The translations under genes and the position numbers were made by a program. From Marsupella aquatica (taxonomy: Eukaryota > Marchantiophyta), in assembly GCA_973895155.1 (NCBI GenBank), contig OZ316895.1, positions 496,001-560,000 of the forward strand: a DNA stretch of 64,000 bases, written 5' to 3'. The first letter of the stretch is position 1. Each line of letters begins with the position of its first letter. This document shows positions 33,418 to 46,200 of this stretch, in pieces. Below the pieces are notes generated by a model that was given only the letters and a program-made list of their open reading frames with translations, had not been told where the DNA came from and ran no database searches.

Positions 33418-36400
33418 ACGATAAACCCTTGGTAAAACCTCAGAAAGTGGACAAGCGCATGCAGCCGCATTTTCTGCAGAGATCATTCGACTGAATCCTC
33501 AAAGCATCGGCTCACTACTGCATTGGCCCGCCGCCGAGCATAACTCTGAGGAGCTTGAAGTACAAAAATCCATCACCATAGCTGTAGGCGATGGATGGCT
33601 TACCTGAGAGATCCGAGCAGAAAAGATGGTGTTTCACACCGGAGACCGATCAGCAGACAACTCCATGGCACAGATGAGGAACTATTTCTACCCTTTCGCG
33701 CAGTTGACGTTTCTTCCCCACCATTGTAATCGAAATCACATTCCTGAGAATTGGGGTGGCCGCAGATCCAAACCGACTCGAAGAATCAAAGCCTCGTTGA
33801 ACATAGAGGCTTTCGTCATTCTTACTTGGAATTTTTCATGGGGGGTAAACCCTGAAAACTACTGCACTTTGGCCATAGGGTAAACTCTTCAGCATCAAAA
33901 TGGAACTACATAAGGAATTGGCTTAGGTCAATTGGCTAGGGGAGAGGTCCAAAGTGGGGAGGGTATATGTGTGTGAGTGGGTGGGTTTTGTGGGTATAGT
34001 GGATTGGAATTCTGATTATCTGCTCGGCCACTGGTTGCCCACTTTGTGTTCCTAATTTAATCCTCTCTTGTTCCTGATGCGGGTCCCTGTCAGATCCATT
34101 TGGGGCTCACCCTGGTCTGGGTTCCCTACACCAAAAGTGTCACATTGGGGTGGGGGGGGGGGGTCTAATTGTATTTCCTCCCCGTTTCAGTTCAAGCCAG
34201 CAACAAGAAAAAGGAACTAGAGGATGGGTCAGCAGGTACCCTTTTTTTTTTTTCATGGACCCCAAACTCTATCCTGACCCTAGAATTAATTTAAATATGA
34301 TGTTTCCACCCATTTTATGCATGGGTTAAATTTAACCAGCTGAAGTACCTAGAATTAGTTTAATTAGCATGGTTCCGCCCATTTTATATGGGTTGATTTA
34401 ACCAAAACTAGACTACCCAAGATGACACTTACTTAGTCTCAGCTGCACTCTCCAACCATGAAAGTGGGGGAGATGAGGGGGCCCAAAAGAGACACTTTTT
34501 TGCTTGTAGTTAATAGTCAGCACCTGTGTTCTTGGTGATGTGTGGGATGTGGGGCATGGTTCAGGGTGACAGAGGGTAAAGTTGGCTAGATAAGATCAAG
34601 CAATCACAAGCCTTTGTGTGTCCATGCACCAGAGGCCTGTCTTATCGGGTTACTTTAGCCAAGTTAAGTTGACCCGCATATGAAATGGTGGGCAAACTGA
34701 TCATTAAATTAGCTTTGGGGGCAGATTAGTTTGTTTTGCTAGTTTGTAGAGGAGATTAAACTAGCCATACAAAAGAGTAAAGTCTCCAAGATTTCTTCCT
34801 TTTTCACATTCCATTCATTCCTCTCCTCTAATGTGCCATTTTGCTCCACAATTTCAAACAGGGTACTATTGATGGTGACCCCCAAAATTTTCTATGTGCC
34901 ACAGGAAAGATCCATTCAAGGGGAAGGAACCAAGGAGCCACAAAGCCCAAGGGACCCAGGCAATTGGGTTCACCTCTGATGACATGTAGCTTCTCCAGGG
35001 ATTAATTTACTCTAATTAGTTAGCATTTGGCTGGTAAGATATGTTGAGAATCATGCAAGGACCTCACCATGCACCTCAAGGGAGTGTGGGAATCTACTAA
35101 AATTGTACCTCTAGACTCAAAACCCATCTTTGCATTCAAAAGCAAATTCTCTCACTTTGCCCTAAAAGGTATCATTCCCAAATCCAACCCCCACCCTCCC
35201 CAGCCCGGCCCGGCCCCCTTATCCATTTATGGTCATCTTAGTAACCATTTTCACTTCACTTGTTGAAATTGACTCCAAGCTTCACCTCACACTTCATCCC
35301 TAGACAAAAATGCTGGATGATTTTGTGTGCTCAGATCTTGGGTTTGAAAAGGCTTGTCGTGTTCTGAGTGTGTAGAGAAGACAAAGCCAGAACCACACAG
35401 ACTAGTTAGACAATATTCATTATTGGAAACGGATGACTATGATTGCTTTAAATTCCTTCCAGACTGTTAGTCATGTATTCCACCAATTTCTACTAAGTAG
35501 TCTTAATATGCAAACTCAGTAGAATGTTCGCCACCAAAAGTTGGATGATAACATAATTTATTTTTCCCAATCACAAGGGAGGAAACTCCTGAAATTTAAA
35601 AATGAGAAAATAGGTTTTTAGACGAGTCAAAGTCAAACCTTCATGCAGGAAAGAATTCTTCAGCTCACTTAAGAAAAATCTCACAGAGCCCTCAAAGATC
35701 CCATCCTAGCCTATAACTCTTAATTTGCACACCACTTTTTAGCTTGTTCTAGCAAAACAGTAGTTGCTAAAACAAGCTTTAGGGTTTTAGCAAACCCTAC
35801 TGTACTGGTCCAAGTTCAGTTGAGAAATTTGTTTGTTGGGGCCCAGAGTGCAAGGCTTTTACTTGATGGGCCCAACTTTCACACACTGTGGTAGCAGCCA
35901 AGGTTAACAAACAAATCATCCAATCTAAACACTATACTATGCACTCTGCTCTTTCTTTCTCAATCATTGTCTATTTAAGAAATATTATTTTGGCGAGAAG
36001 CCTCTCTTGCCATGTGATTATGTCAACATTCTTTCATAACCATGAGATGGGGCTAAAGGTGCCCCTTTTCACCCTTTTTATGCCCAACCCCATCCCTCTT
36101 GTCACACCTCACACACTCCTTGAAATCCAGTAAATCTGTTGCTAGTCTAACTTGCTGACTCCCCGCAAAGTCTGTCTACTTGGCCATTGCACTTAAGCTC
36201 GACAACATTTTGGTTTCACATCACTCACTAATGACGCTACTATGCAATGCGTGGACATTGGACTAGTCTCTTCTATAGTATAATTCACCATGGAAGACTA
36301 TGTTCAATACTTATTCTCTAGAGTAGGTCTTTGGTTGAGCCTCATAATAGAAAATTAAAATTCAGAGTATGCTTGTGAGTAGAGTTGAGCATGGGAGTCA

Positions 36401-36559
36401 GAGTAAGCGGAGCCCTTCCTATGCATAATTATGCTCCACTAAAGTAAAATTTCAAAGTTGGGCCCCCATAGAGGCAAAAGCTTGAGTTCATAGTTTACAC
36501 GAGAGATATACTTTATGGACCCCTAAATTGAATTGTGGTACTTGATAGACCAGACCCCA

Positions 36560-37000
36560 TGAGCATTTGTGTACATTAATTTGAGATCTATCAAGGGTCT
36601 TCATAGACCCTACCCCATGATAAGCTTTTGTGGACATTGATTTGAGATCTATCAAGGGTCTTCATAGACCCTACCCCATGAGACCCCATGAGCTTTTGTG
36701 TACATTGATTTGAGATCTATCAAGGGTCTGGATCACTCATGGGTCTATCAAGAAACACTTTGCATTTTGGGGGTCCATGAAGTATCTCTCTCTAGTTTAC
36801 ATGTTTACACTTCCATGAAGCAAACTTCTCGAATACCATGGTGCTACCCAGCACACTACCATGTTGCTACCCAGCACACTGGATCACTCATGGGTCCATC
36901 AAGAAACACTCTGCATTTTGGGGGTCCATGCGGGGGTCCATGAAGTATCTCTCTAGTTTACACGTTTACACCTCCATGAAGCAAACTTCTCGAGTACCAT
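36560..37000. repeat. Two families of direct repeats upstream of RPL4
   Basis: From 36,560 to 36,730 a unit of 60-70 bp with gatttgagatctatcaaggg and tcatagaccctaccccatga is present about three times. From 36,735 to 37,000 a longer block is present twice, with catcaagaaacact, cattttgggggtccatg, agtatctctct and cctccatgaagcaaacttct. The repeats end about 40 bp before the RPL4 telo-boxes. Confidence 0.75.
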
Positions 37001-37047
37001 CTTACTGTAGTGGAGTACGGTACACCTGGAGCATGTTTCAGACCCAC

Positions 37048-37070
37048 TAGGGTTTGTGGAATTAGGGTTT
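37048..37070 (+). promoter_or_regulatory. Two telo-boxes upstream of RPL4
   Basis: The sequence tagggttt occurs at 37048-37055 and 37063-37070, about 125-145 bp before the RPL4 start codon. This is the inverse form of AAACCCTA, a motif known from plant translation-machinery promoters. Confidence 0.6.
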
Positions 37071-37192
37071 TTACTCGCAGCTCCTTCAGTTGGGTTCTAC
37101 AAGGTGCTGTGCTCTAAACTGTCTCGTTCTTTCGTCGTTGCGGAGGAAGCGAACTCCAATTCGAGTGCAATTTCAATTCGAAGCTCTGCGCG

Positions 37193-39195
37193 ATGGCGGC
37201 AGCAGCGAGGCCGCTGGTGAACATCCAGGTACTCGCCGATGGCGAAGGTGGAGCGACCGAATTGTCCACCACCCTACCCGCGGTGATGCTCGCCCCCATC
37301 CGGCCCGACATCGTCGAGTTCGTGCACGCGAACATCGCGAAGAACAAGAGGCAGCCCTACGCCGTGAGCAAGAAGGCTGGACATCAAACCTCCGCAGAGT
37401 CATGGGGCACTGGGCGCGCCGTCTCTCGAATTCCCCGAGTGCCGGGAGGAGGAACGCATCGCGCAGGGCAGGGAGCCTTCGGGAACATGTGCCGTGGTGG
37501 TCGCATGTTCGCTCCAACGAAGATTTGGCGCAAATGGCACCGCAAGGTGAACATCAACCAGAAGAGGTATGCCGTCGTGTCTGCCTTGGCTGCCTCGGCC
37601 ATCCCTGCCTTGGTTACCGCCAGGGGCCATCGCATTGATAAGGTACCGGAGGTTCCTCTGGTTCTAAGCGACAGTGTGGAGGCCGTCGAGAAGACCTCAG
37701 CTGCTGTGAAGATTTTGAAGAAGATTGGCGCTTTTGAGGATGTTGAGAAGGTGAAGGCTAGCCACAATATCCGCGCGGGGAAGGGAAAGATGAGGAACCG
37801 CAGGTACGTCTCGCGGAGGGGTCCTCTCTTGGTCTACGGGACTGAGGGAGCGAAGTTGGTTAAGGCGTTTAGGAATATCCCCGGAGTGGAGGTTGCGTCT
37901 GTAGATCGTCTCAATATTTTGCAATTGGCTCCCGGTGGTCACCTTGGACGGTTTGTGATCTGGACAAAGAGCGCATTCGATAAGTTGGACAGCATTTTCG
38001 GGTCATTGGAAACGAAGTCTGCGGTGAAGAAGGGTTATTCTATTCCCCGGTCCATTTTGAGCAATTCGGATTTGTCTCGGCTTATCAATTCTGATGAGAT
38101 CCAGAGTGTTGTCCGACCCAAGAAGTCAGAATTGAAGAGACGGGTGCTGAAGAAGAATCCTCTGAAGAACCTTGGTGCTATGCTGAAACTCAACCCATAC
38201 GCCAAAACTGCTCGGCGAATGGAGCTTTTGGCCCAGGAGCGACAGGCCAAGGCCAAGGCTGAGAAATTGGAGAGCAAGAGGAAGACCCCCAAGGTATTTC
38301 TACAGACCATCTCAGCATGATTGTCTCTCTTATACGCATTGCTCTGAATCTCGTGTTTCCCTGCTCAATAATTTAGGGTTGTTGACAGAATTTCTCGATA
38401 TCTGACGGGACTAGGTGGTTTTAGCTGTCTCGTTCCTGTTCTGTTGGTCCCCACGATCAATGCAAGTTTTGTTTGGTCCTTTAATTTTATATCCAATTAA
38501 AATTTTGTTTTGTTCTGTTTCTCTCCACATCATTTCAAGCTTAATCTGCGTTCTTTACATTTATTTCCTTTCATCAATTTATGTCATAATTCATCTATTC
38601 TGCATCTTATTTCTGGAGTGTTGTTAAAACTGAAAGAAGTGTTCTCAAGATAGCAGTACCATTGTCTCGTAGTGTGGAGAATTCCAGCGTCCCAACGGGT
38701 CCCCACGTATATGGCACGTCATATCATTTAGGGCATAATTCAGCTCACTCGTGTAGGTGCTACCTAAGGAGAGCTATTGTGGTACCCTGAACCAATTATT
38801 ATGAACGACTTAGTGTAATGAAGGGTTGGAATGTGCGTGGGTTCTCTCCCGTTGAGTGTCTTCAAATCAATCTAACTAGGCTCAATAGGTATCCGGAAGA
38901 GAAATGGAGTTTAGTTATGCCTTGTCATGGAAGTCCATTTTCGGAGATTCCAGGGTGGTAGTTTCCACACACTATCACTTATGGCAGGCCTTCCTTACGT
39001 GTCTGGATGGGAGTTTTGTGTCATAGCTGGTCTTCTGTTCGAACCGGTCGCTTACTACTGTACGCCTTACAGGTCGATGGAGCGGAAAAGGAGGCCATCA
39101 AGAAGGCAGGGGAATCATGGTTCAAGACAATGAGTTCTGACAGTGATTACACCGAGTTTGAGATTTTCACCAAGTGGCTTGGTGTCGCTCAATGA
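37193..39195 (+). CDS. RPL4: Cytosolic 60S ribosomal protein L4 (uL4)
   Basis: uL4 is a structural protein of the large ribosomal subunit; its long internal loop lines the peptide exit tunnel. Exons 37193-38293 and 39073-39195 join in phase 0 and give 407 aa, the usual plant length. Landmarks are [104 protein letters not shown], and [17 protein letters not shown] in the body. The C-terminal extension ends in [11 protein letters not shown]. The 779-bp intron would otherwise be read through to a stop after eight more residues. The first ATG follows a CT-rich leader typical of ribosomal protein transcripts. Confidence 0.96.
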
Positions 39196-42100
39196 TGTGA
39201 TTCTTCTGTGCAGGTTTTGTCGGTTAGGTCATGAGGGGTATTCCTCTTGGATGTAGGTATCCGGAAGTTTTGCTTGCGACTATGTCGAGATCCAGGTTCT
39301 CTTCACAGAGACCGCTTCCCATGACGTGATAGTGAAATTCATTGACATCTAGGCTTTGTTAAGTGTTCACACGTCAGTGGAACCATTAGTCACAATTTTA
39401 AAGGCGTCAGGTGGATTCAAATTTTGATTAATCTAAGGTTCCAGCTTCTGGTGAAAGATTCTAGGCTGTAGGAACTGTTTTAAGTTGGTAGGGGGTAGAA
39501 TCGATGTGGATTCTTGTCTGTAGGGACTGAATTCGAAATTCGTCGAATATTCCAACGATTTTGGCCTCGTCGGACTTGTGCTTCTGGTCTATACATTACC
39601 TCACGGCACAATTTCTATTCGGCAAGCTATAACGGGAAAGAGGCGAGGGGTTTTCGAGTGTGAGGAAAGAGAGTGGGGCGGGGTGGGGTGTGTGTGTGTG
39701 TGTGTGTGTGGAGGGCAGAGGGAGTAAATTAGATTCCGAAGGGCAAAGATTTAGGGTGTGTGGAATGCCCTGCAGGATTGTCGGGTAGGAAGGCTGAAGA
39801 AGCTGAGCTTGGAAGCAAACGACATTGGCAGCCAGAGTAGCGGGTGCCATCGATTTTCAGATTGATTGATTGAAGCAAGCCTATGGAGAAAATTGATTGA
39901 TTGCTGCAAGTCGATCGAATTAACAAACTGACCGAATCTTAAATCAATCTGATGGGAGCTCGATCGCATTGCCTTGGGTTTAGGGTTTCTTGTTCATTTG
40001 AGAAAGTGTCAAGGTGAGTTCTTTTGATCGAGGTGAGAAGGTGATCGAGAGCTGTAAGCGGCGAAGCTTGATAACACGATTCCTGATAAACCCGCGATAC
40101 CCTTCTTGATAAACCTTCGTGATAACCCGGGTCATGAGGCAAGAGCAAGTTCCAGAGTCCTAATGCAATCCTAACCGTGCATTAAGCGCTCCCCATAAAG
40201 ATTCGATGAGAGAAGACCGTCCATAATCTTAAGATGACGACGTTATGATCCAGCCCTCTCGTGAACTTCGGCCATTCAGAGCTTGTCAAGTAGGCAATTT
40301 TGGGTAGATTGTTTCTGATTAGAAATTTTCTGGGGTACTTGTATGAGTGGAAGACGGTTCTTTTTCCACATTCAGTTGTGTGCGTTTGCAGCTCTACTCG
40401 ACCGTGCCTTCACTTTACTGTCCACCTCGTCTGTCTGCTCATGCCAGGCTCATGCAAATCTCGAACGTGAATGTCCCACAGTGGGGATGGTAGCTTTCTT
40501 GGTGTACACTTAAAAAAAACCACTACATGAATGACCTTTCGACCGTGTATCAATCCTGTGCAATGTATTGTGGCCACTTACGCAAGTCTTGAATCCTTAT
40601 ATGGAGCTCAATCACCACATGTCAATTCTAATACTCACTTCGTGAAATAATGATCCGTAGAGTCTACGTATCTGTATAATATGTCTCTTGCCCAGGACAT
40701 ATCCATGTGATTCTCTATGCTCCAGTGCTTTGAAAAATGATCGATATTCCCTCCAATTTGTAAGGTTTTCCATATGATTTGCCCTCCATATGTACGGTTA
40801 CTGTCTGAAGGTAGTGCTGGGAGACACATCGATCGAGGACGCAAACAAGGTATCCTAGTGGTAGGAACACTGCACAAGAATGCAAACAGAATGCAAAATG
40901 TGCACCCCAAAAAATGAATGTATTTGAAGTGTGCTCAGTTTGTTATGAGACATTAATTAATTATTATAGCAATGTCTTCAAGTCACTTAGATGGGTACAT
41001 ATTCTACTGTCGTACTTGCGCAATGCGAAGAAAGTGATGTGTCTCTGCACTCTATGTGAGGCCGCTGATGTTTGTCCTCCTGCCATCTCAGCCCTTGTCA
41101 GTTGATATTGGAAATATATCGGCCCCATTCAAGTTACCCTAAGTTCAATTTTCCTCCAGAACTTGTGAGTTGCAGTCGTGAACAGCTTTAATTGAATGGG
41201 CTGCCACGGGGATCCTTTACATGTCGCCCTCCTGCCAGTCAATCTAGTCTTGAGACAGTTGAAGAGTCGTGAGCTGTGGATGTATCGTCTCAAACAACCA
41301 TGGAATCTCAGTTTGGTTCCGAGTTAAGTTTTCTCTGTTCTCATTGATGAAGAACAGTGTGGCTGTTGAGAATCTCTTCTTCGACCTCACCTCCCGCCTC
41401 ACCTCTTCCATCAGCGGCACACTGTTTTAACTGCTGTAAGAAGAGAGCGATCGACCCCAGTGGGATTGCAGTTGGGATTTGGAAGAGGTCAGATCGGCTC
41501 ACTTGGCTTGGCTCGGTCCAGCTGAGTTACGTGTGACAGATCAAGGTTTGTGCGAGCAAATCCGAGTGAGAAATCAGGGTTTAACAGTGTCCCCTTCTCA
41601 GGATTCCTTCTGCTCGACACCACAGCCACCACAATCACCTTGGTGGTCATTCACGCCTAGCAGCAGCAGCGTGGCGGACGAACGGGAAGAGGTGAAACGG
41701 CTGACAAAATGGCTGCAGATGTAGCAATGGAGGGGCAGGCAGTCGTCAGTCTTGTCTGGGAGGAGTAGGCGACTCAGCATTTACGGTCGGACTGAAGAAA
41801 AGTGGTGGGGTTCAACCATTAGCTCAAGGAGTGTTGACGAATTCGAGCTAGCCCGGCTCCGAATCGCATTGAATTGGAGTTAGGTGGATTGGGTTGCATT
41901 AGGGCGGATTGGACTGGTTGAAAGGGAAAAGTCGGGAGCCAGCGATGGTGTTCGAGCAGGGCCGTGGCGGCCGAAGAGGTGGAAGCGGAGGTAGGAGGGT
42001 GTAAGGGGAGTGCCCGAAGGGAAAAATGGCGAGAGCGGGCGTGTTGAGGGGAGTGTGCAGGAGAGGGATTGCTATGATCGATGTGATGAAATGGAGCAGC

Positions 42101-42679
42101 CTTATCCTCCCTGGGTTGGGACAGCAGCTGGGCCCGCACCTCTCCTCTGCCTCCACCCCTTGCTCCACCGTTCTCTCTTCCCACTTCCAGCCCTGTAGAC
42201 GGGTTCGCCAGAATTCGTCGCATACCATCAGGTCGATCCCAAGGTTCTTAACTTCATTTCATTTTTCTCCAATGCTGTTTAGTTTCTATACTCCTTGAGG
42301 TATATGCTCATTTCTTTCTGCTTGTTGTAATCTTATAGATTTAATTTCTCGTTCTTCCGTTGGTGTACTCAATACTTGTAAATTTTCCGCATATGTTGAA
42401 ATCTGTAAATGGGCCTCTGTTCTATACCTTCCCTCATTGTTATTGACCGGGACGCACTCTAAATCGGTTTGACAGAGGGTACTTGGAGTAAATCTCTAAG
42501 GTTGGGGTTTGTGAATTCAATGGACGAGTGCTTCCCTTCCCTTCTCCTCTCCTCGCTTTGCTTCTTAAAAAAGTTGTCTCCAGTGAACACACTCCTTCTA
42601 TAGATTGTGGAGCATTGCCCACCATTTTCCATCCCTGTAAGTTGTAACCTTTCCTTTTTTTAGGCGTCAGCGTCAGCGG
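39196..42679. other. Intergenic DNA between RPL4 and the PPR gene
   Basis: No gene is recognised. A (TG)n microsatellite of 22 bp lies at 39689-39710. An isolated tttagggttt telo-box-like string lies at about 39,980. Between 41,400 and 42,250 the base composition becomes more GC-rich with overlapping open frames on both strands, none of which resembles a family. This could be a leader or promoter region of the PPR gene. Confidence 0.45.
39689..39710. repeat. (TG)11 microsatellite
   Basis: Eleven uninterrupted TG units follow a G-rich stretch. Confidence 0.9.
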
Positions 42680-43298
42680 GTGCTTCTCCTGGAAAATAAA
42701 TTACAAAATGCAAATTTGTCTATGAAGCTTTTCCCATCTTCTTTTCATAGTGATGCCAGAGCTCTGAAACAGCAGAGGCCACGGCCGAAGGAAGGGTTTA
42801 ACGACGCATTAAACTTGGATCGCGCCACGGAACCTAAGAGACCTGTGGGTGTACAGTCTTCCAATAGACTGTTTGACGAATCTCATCGACCCACAGGCAA
42901 TTATCCCTCTCCAGGTACCCAGCTCCTCACTGCAGGGGAGCCTCAATTCCCTTCCGCGTGCGTAGATCAGAGCAGGACCCGGGACATGAATGGACCTAGG
43001 AATTTAGACCAAAGTACTTCATCACTAACTCTCAAAGTTGTCCAGCCAGGTTCGAAAGCAAGCTCGAAGCCAGTACCCACAGTCAGCACTTTCTCAGAGC
43101 ACAGAAGTTCAGGCCGAGCGGGAAAGTGTACATCTAATCAGCGAGCTCCTTGTCCAAGATTTGAAACGAGCTACATGCTTGGTGAACTACCTCGCCCAAG
43201 AAAGCTCTGACAAAGTTGCCTCTAGCAATTCAAATCCGAATTCCAATATGTAGATCGAAGCCAGAAAGGAATCGAGTAGTGTAATCTCTAATCAAAGA

Positions 43299-46200
43299 GT
43301 GCGGACAAGTCCTGACGGTGGTGCTCATTTGTTATCGAACAGCCATGCCACCCAAATATCGTCCGGGAAAAGTGGGTCAAGAGTGGAGTCGGCCGGTATA
43401 GTTGTTGACCAGGCCAGGAGCTCTCAAAGTGGTGCCCATCCGGCCCTCAACGATTTCCGGATATCTGCAAGCAGAATTGTGGGCTCCGTCGGCAGGCAGA
43501 CGTCTGGCGTGGCAAACTCTTACAACCCGTCGCTAAAGCGGGTGCAGCAGGAGCTCGACGCATTTCGTGATCAAAGGACGCTTCGGAAGATCGCTGCCGA
43601 GCTATACGGGAGGGAAGCTCAATCAGCAGAGCCTAAATACAGAGGGGAAGCTGAAGCCCTCGCTGGTTTTCAAGGTTTAAGGGGCCATGGCAGCAACGTA
43701 GAGGCACCATCCCCTCAAACTCGCCTACGAGGCGTCAAGTGGAGGGAAGCTGCAAATATGATCGAGCAGAACCGGGATCCTTCACATGATCTCGTTGGTG
43801 GGATTGAATCACGTCAACAGAACAATGACAGCTTGAAAATGGAACTCGGACGAGTAGGTCGCTTCAAAGCGAATTTAATCAGAACTATAGAAGTGGACGA
43901 TTTGCAGGAGATTCGAGAGTCGCAACCTGTATCCAACGAGGAAGAGGGGCAATCTACAGCTTTCCCTGAAGAAGGGGTGACTACGAATTCTGTAAGACAA
44001 GACCTGGTAACCGAGGAGCTGCTGCGGAAAGCACATTGGATGGATGGCCGGTCAACTCCAGCGTGGATGAATACCGGGCTCAATTTGATTGGTCAAGGCG
44101 GATTGCAATGTCGTGCCATTTGTGGGAGCAGAGATTGGTCTCGAAACAGTGCACAAGGGAATGGCAGTACCGATATGGGGAATGGCAGTACCGATATGCA
44201 TAGTGCGGGGACCATAAGTGAAGCAATTGCTTTGTTGCAGAATCGTGTACAACGAGGCATTAATACAGACTCGTACACATATATTGAAGTCTTGCAAATG
44301 TGCTCGAAACAGAAAGACCTTTTAGCGGCCAAGCGAGTGCATGCCTGCATGATCCAGAGTGGAATGGATAAGGATCGGTATGTAGCTAACACCCTCCTGC
44401 ATGTGTATATCAGTTGCGGGGAATTTGTGTATGCACGGCGAGTGTTCGATGAACTTGACAAGAAGAGTGTTATTACTTGGAACGCGATGATAACAGGATA
44501 TGCTAGGAGTGATGACGCTGAATCCGCACTGGAACTTTTCAAATTAATGGTCCGAGATGGTGCGCGGCCCAATGAGGTCACATATCTGGGCATCCTGAAG
44601 GGATGTGCCAGCCCAGTAGCTCTAGCGTGGGGAAAACAAGTTCACGAGTGTATTCGACAGGCTGGGTTTGAATCAGATGTGCGTGTAGGAACTGCCCTCC
44701 TTCAGATGTATGCAAAGAGTGGCAGTATAGATGACGCCCGACTAGTATTTGATAGACTGAAGGAACGTGATGTAATGACATGGAACGTTATGATTGGAGC
44801 ATGTGCTGAAAGTGGTCGAGGTGTGGAAGCTTATCGACTGTTGCTCCAAATGAGACGGGACGGCTTCCAACCAAATGCAATCACTTATATAAGCATCCTG
44901 AATGCATCTGCAAGTGCGGGGGCTTTGGAGTGGGTGAAGGAGGTTCATGGCCATGCTAGCGAAGCGGGATTGGAGTCAGATTTGCGTGTTGGCAATGCTC
45001 TGGTTCACATGTATGCAGAGAGTGGCAGTTTAGACGACGCCAGACTGGTTTTTGACAGAATGGAGAAACGCGATGTAGTCACATGGACAGTAATGATCGG
45101 TGGACTTGCACAACATGGATGTGGGCACGAAGCTTATCGACTTTTTCTCCAAATGAGACGGGAAGGCGTCCAACCAAATGCAATTACTTACATGAGCATC
45201 TTGAATGCATCTGCAAGTGCGGGGGCTTTGGATTGGGTGAAAGAGGTTCATGGCCATGCTAGCAAAGCCGGACTGGAATCAGACTTGCGTGTGGCCACTG
45301 CACTGGTTCACATGTATGCAAAGAGTGGCAGTATAGATGATGCCCGACGGGTTTTTGACAGAACGGTGAAACGCGATGTAGTTTTATGGAATGCAATGAT
45401 CGGCGGACTTGCACAACATGGATGTGCGAATGAAGCCCTGGAACTCTTCAGGAAAATGAACGCAGACGGTGTGAAGCCCAATGGGAATTCATTCGTGGCA
45501 GTGTTGTCAGCCTGTTGTCATGGAGGCCTTGTTGATGACGGCCGTAGACTCTTTTTAGCTATGACGCAAGATTATGGCATCGAGCCCGACATTGTGCATT
45601 ATACCTGCATGGTGGATCTGCTTGGGCGGGCTGGACACTTGGAGGAGGCAAAGCTCTTCATCAGTGGCATGCCAGTTGAACCAAGTGAAGTGACATGGAA
45701 AGCTTTGCTTGGGGCTTGTAGAACTTATGCTAATGTGGAGTTGGGCGAACTTGCCGCTAAAGAGCTCTTCAAGTTGAAACCCAATGATGCCTCTGCATAT
45801 GTGCTCCTTTCCAATATCTATGCTGCAGCTGGCAAATGGGAGAAAGTGTCATTGGTGCGCACTATGATGCAAAAGAGAGGTGTTCGGAAAGAGCCAGGGC
45901 GTAGCTGGATTGAAGTTGATAACAAGATCCATGAATTCGCTGTAGGGGATACGTCTCACCCAGAAGCGATGGCGATATATGCTGAGCTCAAAAAGTTGAC
46001 TGAAAAACTTAAGACCGAAGGCTACATTCCGGATACCCGGCTTGTGTTGCATGATATGAATGAGGAGGATAAAGAACTAGCTCTTTGCTCTCATAGTGAG
46101 AAGTTGGCTATTGCTTACGGACTAATTCACATACCTCGTGAAGAACCAATTCGTGTAACTAAGAACCTTCGGGTATGTCCAGATTGCCATACAGCGACCA

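Larger units (their letters stand above)
33071..37192. other. Intergenic DNA between UTP14 and RPL4
   Basis: The two genes are transcribed away from each other, so both promoters lie here, one at each side. The middle (33.9-36.5 kb) has homopolymer runs (G near 34,150, T near 34,240) and no recognised coding region. From 36,560 to 37,000 there are direct repeats, listed separately. Confidence 0.5.

Noticed and set aside
38294-38320. RPL4 ending by read-through at 38320.
   Set aside because: It would remove the conserved C-terminal tail, and the exon at 39073-39195 joins in frame and restores the normal length.
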